64,000 bases of DNA. It comes from Fictibacillus halophilus (GTDB taxonomy: Bacteria; Bacillota; Bacilli; Bacillales; Fictibacillaceae). Below the pieces are notes generated by a model. It did no database searches. It was not told where the DNA came from and saw only the letters and a list, made by a program, of their open reading frames with translations. Location: assembly GCF_016401385.1 (NCBI RefSeq), contig NZ_JAEACF010000001.1, positions 558,001 through 622,000 of the forward strand, in the 5' to 3' direction. The position numbers were made by a program, and so were the translations under genes. Below, one piece after another: positions 59,835 through 64,000 of the stretch. How positions within the stretch are numbered: the first letter of the stretch is position 1; each line of letters starts with the position of its first letter.

Positions 59835-60992
59835 ATGAGATTGTTTCCAGAGTATAGACGAAAAACACCTGAAGAAATTTTGCAAGAAATTGAACAATTG
59901 AAAAGAGGCAAGTTAAAAGTTTACATCGGATCTGCTCCTGGAGTAGGGAAATCGTATCGGTTGCTTCAAGAAGCGCATGAGCTGAAGGCGGAAGGTATCG
60001 ATGTCGTTATTGGGTTAATCGAAACGCATAATCGAAAAGAAACAGCGGATCTTATTCGTGACTTAGAGATTCTCCCAAAGAAGAAGGTATCTTATAAAGG
60101 AAAATTGTTAGAGGAAATGGATACCCAAGCAATCATAAAAAGGGCACCAGATGTGGTGATTGTAGATGAATTAGCACATACAAATGTTCCAACTTCAAAA
60201 TATGAAAAAAGATATATGGATGTTGAAGAGATTCTGCAAGTAGGAATTAACGTAATTTCCGCTGTGAATATTCAACACATGGAGAGTCTGCATGATATTG
60301 TTGAACAGATTACAGGGATAAAAGTAAGGGAGCGTATTCCTGATCATGTATTACATCAGATGGCCACTGAAGTAATACTAGTAGACGTTACTCCAGAAAT
60401 TTTAAGAAAGCGATTATCTGAAGGGAAAATATATGACAAGAGTAAAATAGAGCAGGCGCTTACAAACTTCTTTACAGACAGCAATCTTGGGGCGTTAAGA
60501 GAATTATCTTTACGAGAAGTTGCTGATGATATTGATGAACGAATAGGAAAAGAAAGAATACAGAACGGACTCTATAAAGCTACAGGCGTGCATGAAAAAA
60601 TAATGGTATGTGTTCAATATGGTGGTAACGCTGAAAAGTTAATACGAAGAGGTTGGAGGATCGCGAGCAGGCTAAAGACTGATTTGTTAATTCTTCATGT
60701 CACACATGAAGCGTCCATGAATCGGACACTAAAAGATCGGAAAAAAATTCAAAATTGGAAGAAACTCGCTGCTCAATTTAACGCCAAGTTTATCGTAGAA
60801 CAAACTGGAAAAAGAACGATTTCAGAAACGATCAGAGATATCGCAGTCGAACATGGAATAACGCAAATCATATTAGGGCAATCTGCGAGAAGCAGGTGGG
60901 AAGAGATTACAAAAGGATCAATTGTAAATAATATTATGAGAATTGCATCGGGTATTGATATTCATATTGTTGCAGATCAAAAAGAAACATAG
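59835..60992 (+). CDS. kdpD: Short KdpD: sensor and universal-stress domains without kinase
   Basis: 385 residues against about 900 for full KdpD. The KdpD N-domain is complete (YIGSAPGVGKSYRLLQEAHE with Walker A, DVVIVDELAHTNVP with Walker B), followed by a universal stress protein domain (KIMVCVQYGGNAEKLIRRGW to IDIHIVADQKET). The membrane helices, HisKA and ATPase domains are absent, and no kdpE is in the window. In S. aureus the KdpD stress domain binds c-di-AMP, so this protein may be a c-di-AMP-responsive regulator. The start may be TTG 59841, seven bases from AGGGGG; ATG 59835 is too close to it. Confidence 0.88.
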   Translation: MRLFPEYRRKTPEEILQEIEQLKRGKLKVYIGSAPGVGKSYRLLQEAHELKAEGIDVVIGLIETHNRKETADLIRDLEILPKKKVSYKGKLLEEMDTQAIIKRAPDVVIVDELAHTNVPTSKYEKRYMDVEEILQVGINVISAVNIQHMESLHDIVEQITGIKVRERIPDHVLHQMATEVILVDVTPEILRKRLSEGKIYDKSKIEQALTNFFTDSNLGALRELSLREVADDIDERIGKERIQNGLYKATGVHEKIMVCVQYGGNAEKLIRRGWRIASRLKTDLLILHVTHEASMNRTLKDRKKIQNWKKLAAQFNAKFIVEQTGKRTISETIRDIAVEHGITQIILGQSARSRWEEITKGSIVNNIMRIASGIDIHIVADQKET

Positions 60993-61004
60993 AGAGGAAA
61001 GACA

Positions 61005-61400
61005 ATGAATATAGCATTTTTTCTTTTACCGAAAAGTGAGGTTGTGTGTTTAAAGGCTGAATCAACAGTGAGGCAGACTCTGGAGAAGATGGAGCACCAC
61101 CGATATACGGCAGTCCCTGTTATAGATGAAAGTGGCAGGTATATAAAAACAATAACGGAAGGCGATCTGTTATGGAAGATAAAGAACACAGAAGGTCTTT
61201 CTTTTCAAACAAGCAATCACCATTATATTAAAGATATTCAGGTAAATAGAGACTATCAGCCTGTTCACATAGATGCTGAGATGGAAGACTTAATGTCGCT
61301 TGTAGCCGTTCAAAACTTTGTGCCGGTGGTTGATGACAACGAAGTATTTATTGGCATTATACGCAGAATGGACATTATACAATATTTAAGCAAGAAATAA
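61005..61400 (+). CDS. CBS-pair domain protein
   Basis: 131 residues consisting of two CBS repeats: ESTVRQTLEKMEHHRYTAVPVIDESGRYIKTITEGDLL (first 20 positions hold the helix) and AEMEDLMSLVAVQNFVPVV, ending GIIRRMDIIQYLSKK. CBS pairs bind adenosyl ligands; CbpB/DarB-type CBS proteins of Firmicutes bind c-di-AMP. It lies 12 bp after the short kdpD with a GAGAGG site and is the last gene of the kdp operon, so an adenine-nucleotide or c-di-AMP sensing role is plausible. Confidence 0.85.
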   Translation: MNIAFFLLPKSEVVCLKAESTVRQTLEKMEHHRYTAVPVIDESGRYIKTITEGDLLWKIKNTEGLSFQTSNHHYIKDIQVNRDYQPVHIDAEMEDLMSLVAVQNFVPVVDDNEVFIGIIRRMDIIQYLSKK

Positions 61401-61401
61401 G

Positions 61402-61430
61402 AAAGACCGGCGTGTTTGCCGGTCTTTTTA
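61402..61430. terminator. Bidirectional terminator ending the kdp operon and corA
   Basis: AAAGACCGGC and GCCGGTCTTT form a perfect stem with T residues on both strands. Confidence 0.9.
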
Positions 61431-62381
61431 ATTGTCTTTAAACCAGCCTTTGCGAATAAACCAGAGAATCATGAAAACGCCGATCGAAAGCATAACGCCA
61501 AGGATCGTAAAGTATCCATATTGCCAATTCAGTTCAGGCATGTTTTCAAAATTCATACCGTAGACCCCAGCAATGAATGTTAAAGGCATGAAAATGGTTG
61601 TAATCACGGTTAATGTTTTCATGATTCTGTTCATACGAAAAGAATTAAGTGAAATATAGTTATCTCTGATTTCAGAGGTGATTTCACGGCTAGATTCCAC
61701 CATATGACTCAGTTTAATCAGATGATCATGTACATCATGAAAATAGACCATCTTCTTATTTGTGATTGGAAGCCTTTTTGATTCAGTAATACGATACAGC
61801 AATTCACGCATTGGAATAATGGTTTTTCTAAGTTTAATTAACTCACTTCGAACGGTAAATGTTTCTTGAATTACGGTTTGATCAGATACATTAAAGTTAC
61901 TTTCAATTGAGAGAATTTGGTCTTCAATTTGCTGAGTTATTGGAAAATATGTATCTACGATCTTATCCAAAATTTTATGAAATATCTCAGCTGGACCAAT
62001 CTTTGAAATGGTTTTTACTCGTTGCATCGTGTCCCATAATTGATTAATTTCAGGAATATCTACTAAATGAAATGACACTACAAAGTTTTCTCCCCAAAAC
62101 ATATCTACTTCATGAGTTTCGAGATTCTTCGGGTCCAATGCATGAACCACAAAAAAGCTATGGTCTTCATAGTATTCCAACTTTGGACGTTGCAGGTAAT
62201 AGAGACAATCTTCTACAGCAAGCGGGTGGAAATCAAAATAATCAGTAAGGATTGCACTTTCAGACACAGTAGGCTTACTAATGTCTATCCAATACCATTT
62301 GATGTTAGTAGTTTTTAATTCTTCTATAGAAGGATTCTGCAATAATTTATTTTGATCGTCTACAGCAAGTATTCGTATCAT
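61428..62381 (-). CDS. corA: CorA family magnesium/divalent cation channel
   Basis: 317 residues, the CorA length. A soluble N-terminal domain (WYWIDISKP, FHPLAVEDCL) and a long helix (TVRSELIKLRKTIIPMRELL) lead to two C-terminal membrane helices separated by the diagnostic YGMNFENMPELNW loop with the GMN motif. It forms a pentameric Mg2+ channel gated by intracellular Mg2+. AAGGAG precedes ATG 62381. It is convergent with the kdp operon and sits between terminators. Confidence 0.93.
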   Translation of the reverse strand: MIRILAVDDQNKLLQNPSIEELKTTNIKWYWIDISKPTVSESAILTDYFDFHPLAVEDCLYYLQRPKLEYYEDHSFFVVHALDPKNLETHEVDMFWGENFVVSFHLVDIPEINQLWDTMQRVKTISKIGPAEIFHKILDKIVDTYFPITQQIEDQILSIESNFNVSDQTVIQETFTVRSELIKLRKTIIPMRELLYRITESKRLPITNKKMVYFHDVHDHLIKLSHMVESSREITSEIRDNYISLNSFRMNRIMKTLTVITTIFMPLTFIAGVYGMNFENMPELNWQYGYFTILGVMLSIGVFMILWFIRKGWFKDN

Positions 62382-62519
62382 AAATTCTCCTTATAACTTT
62401 CTTATTTATAAATGGTTTACAAGAAGATTCTAAAGGGACAAGTTCATATTATTAGTATCTCATATAGAGGTTGTTGAAGGGGGAATTTATGAGACAATTT
62501 CAGGCTTCATAGACAAAAA

Positions 62520-62543
62520 TGACCGGCTGGGTAGGCCGGTCTC
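62520..62543. other. GC-rich hairpin between corA and the kinase gene
   Basis: GACCGGC and GCCGGTC form a 7-bp perfect stem around TGGGTAG with no T run. The rest of 62382-62626 shows nothing except a seven-codon ORF behind a GGGGGA site. Confidence 0.5.
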
Positions 62544-62626
62544 TCACTGGTGGGGAGGTTAGTTGTTGGAATATCTAACCTAAATCAAGAATAACACGAA
62601 CAAGTGTTCTTGTAAATGTTTATTAC

Positions 62627-64000
62627 TTAATTTTTCCATTCTATTGAAAAAGTGGTTCCTTGTGTTGAACTTTCTTTAAGAAATAGATCTGCACCTAACG
62701 CTTTAGCTAGCATTCTACTAAACGGCAATCCTAGGCCTAACCCACGAACTTTTAACTTTTTCTCTTTTCCACGGAAAAAGCGCTCAAAGATAAACGGCTG
62801 TTCGCTTTCAGGAATACCTGTGCCTGAATCGATTACTTCAATCGCCTTGTCGTTTAAGACTACAGTAATCACTCTGTCATAACTTAAAGCCTGATAAGCA
62901 TTATTTAAGAGGTTAATTAAGATTTGCTGCAATCGGAGTGGATCTAAATCCCTATAGATTGGTTGATCTGGAACCGTGATCTTACACGTAACTTCTTTGT
63001 TCTTAGTAATTTTCCACTGATGAACAATATCTTGAACAAGTTCATTCATGTTGCATGTTTCATTTCGCATCGTAAAAGCTCCAGCAGAAAGTGAGTTGTA
63101 GTCTAATAGATCTTCAATCATACTTTGCAATCTATAAATTTCTTTCAATGTAATCTGAAGGAATTCCTCTTTTTCTTTCCCAGTAACAATTCCATCTCTT
63201 ACGGCTTGTACCAGACCACTGATTGATGTGACGGGTGTTTTCAAATCATGTGTAACACCTGCAAGCAATTCCGCCCGAAGTTTTTCTAAATGATTGAGCT
63301 TAGTCCCCATTTGTTCAAAAGAAGTTAAAAGATCATAGATTTCTTGTTCTCTTGCCTCTGTTGCTAATTGGATATCATAGTTTCCCTCTTTAATCTGTAA
63401 AGCAGCTTGAGCTACCTCTTGAATAGGTTGTAGAATTTTCCTTAACAGAATATAAATGATCAGCCAACCGAGTAGCCCGAGACTTATTAAAAGAAAAATG
63501 GGAAGTTTATACTCTTGATTCACATCTGTCAGTTCTGATGTTTTCTGCATGACGATTACCCAGCCCGCTTGATCTCCAGCATACATTAAAGGTTTTTTGA
63601 CAGCATAGAAAGATGTGTTATCTAACTTATATTTTATTACCACTTTCTCGCTTTTTAAAATTTTATTTGGTATAGAATTCATACGAAAATAAAACTCTTG
63701 ATTTGGTCCAGGTCCTCGTTGAAGAGATTTTAGATTAAGAATGTTACCATCTAAGTCAGTGATTAATAGTTCTGGAGGTTTATCCATCTGCAAAATTTGA
63801 GCGCGATCATCAAGTTTACGATTGAACCGACCTAAATCATTCTTTCTGTCTCCAGATTCAATGCGATCAGCTGTATCAGCTGCCATGTATTCCATAAGTG
63901 TTAAACGGTTTTCCAGAGCCGTATGTCTGATCCACCACAAAGAACATAAACCTAATATAAGAAGGCCGATAAATAGGGTGAGAACATATTGAGTGGTCCA
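62627..64000 (-). CDS. Membrane sensor histidine kinase (5' end outside the window)
   Basis: The frame is open to the window edge, giving 457 residues: an N-terminal membrane helix (LTLFIGLLILGLCSLWW), an extracytoplasmic region of about 140 residues, a second helix (IFLLISLGLLGWLIIYILL), a HAMP domain (LQPIQEVAQAALQIKEGNYD), HisKA with THDLKTPVTSISG, and an ATPase domain with NNAYQALSYD, DSGTGIPE and GLGLGLPFSRMLAK. It will pair with a response regulator presumably encoded upstream, outside the window. The signal is unknown. Confidence 0.9.
   Translation of the reverse strand, partial: WTTQYVLTLFIGLLILGLCSLWWIRHTALENRLTLMEYMAADTADRIESGDRKNDLGRFNRKLDDRAQILQMDKPPELLITDLDGNILNLKSLQRGPGPNQEFYFRMNSIPNKILKSEKVVIKYKLDNTSFYAVKKPLMYAGDQAGWVIVMQKTSELTDVNQEYKLPIFLLISLGLLGWLIIYILLRKILQPIQEVAQAALQIKEGNYDIQLATEAREQEIYDLLTSFEQMGTKLNHLEKLRAELLAGVTHDLKTPVTSISGLVQAVRDGIVTGKEKEEFLQITLKEIYRLQSMIEDLLDYNSLSAGAFTMRNETCNMNELVQDIVHQWKITKNKEVTCKITVPDQPIYRDLDPLRLQQILINLLNNAYQALSYDRVITVVLNDKAIEVIDSGTGIPESEQPFIFERFFRGKEKKLKVRGLGLGLPFSRMLAKALGADLFLKESSTQGTTFSIEWKN

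Noticed and set aside
62489..62512. Seven-codon ORF (MRQFQAS) before a GC-rich hairpin
   Set aside because: Too short, and no gene follows on the same strand that it could regulate.

Overview
The window looks like chromosome from a low-GC, endospore-forming Gram-positive of the Bacillaceae type. The signs are a gerA-type germinant receptor operon, a ComK homologue, strong AGGAGG-type ribosome sites, many U-tailed intrinsic terminators, a polyglycerolphosphate lipoteichoic acid synthase and OhrR/MarR and ECF regulators. I cannot name the species; a Fictibacillus/Bacillus-like genome is a guess. I see no rRNA, tRNA, insertion sequence, prophage or CRISPR array.

Layout. 1-8 kb: end of a dehydrogenase gene, an ArsR-type regulator plus MFS pair, a GNAT, a flavin oxidoreductase, a FusB-like ribosome-protection gene with a leader peptide, and a divergent TetR/MFS efflux pair. 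8-19 kb: a 21-bp repeat array, aldehyde dehydrogenase, a GGDEF sensor, DinB and SDR proteins, a GNAT behind a short leader ORF and large hairpin, small lipoproteins, SelO and an LtaS-type enzyme. 19-28 kb: spore-surface-like protein, an ECF sigma/anti-sigma pair, PheA, a Nudix enzyme, a DsbA/FrnE-like gene interrupted by an in-frame TGA exactly at its first active-site cysteine, and a two-component system. 28-36 kb: Gfo/Idh oxidoreductase, a CPBP protease divergent from a MerR regulator, lipoproteins, acetyltransferase, a decayed NERD gene and a second 21-bp repeat array. 36-46 kb: cyanophycin synthetase/cyanophycinase, ComK, a sigma-54-type activator next to an aminotransferase/symporter operon with a -24/-12 promoter, and ohr/ohrR. 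46-53 kb: germination operon (third gene frameshifted), NrnB, MFS. 53-61 kb: two tandem c-di-AMP (ydaO/yuaA class) riboswitches, a terminator, four uncharacterised small genes, kdpFABC, a short KdpD and a CBS protein. 61-64 kb: CorA and a histidine kinase that runs off the window.

Most interesting points. (1) A candidate selenoprotein at 24939-25640: the start, SD and frame are intact, TGA replaces the first Cys of a CPFC motif, and a 6-bp stem with a 5-nt loop lies 23-39 nt downstream, the place of a bacterial SECIS. (2) The potassium locus: two c-di-AMP aptamers in series, followed by an HPr-fold protein lacking both phosphorylation sites, an RCK/KTN-like protein and tiny proteins not part of the textbook Kdp set. 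(3) Two translation-attenuation style leaders, ahead of the fusB-like gene and a GNAT gene. (4) A MerR-type 19-bp-spacer promoter controlling a CPBP protease. Genes mostly sit in short, terminator-bounded units, so the operon statements rest on spacing and hairpins seen directly.
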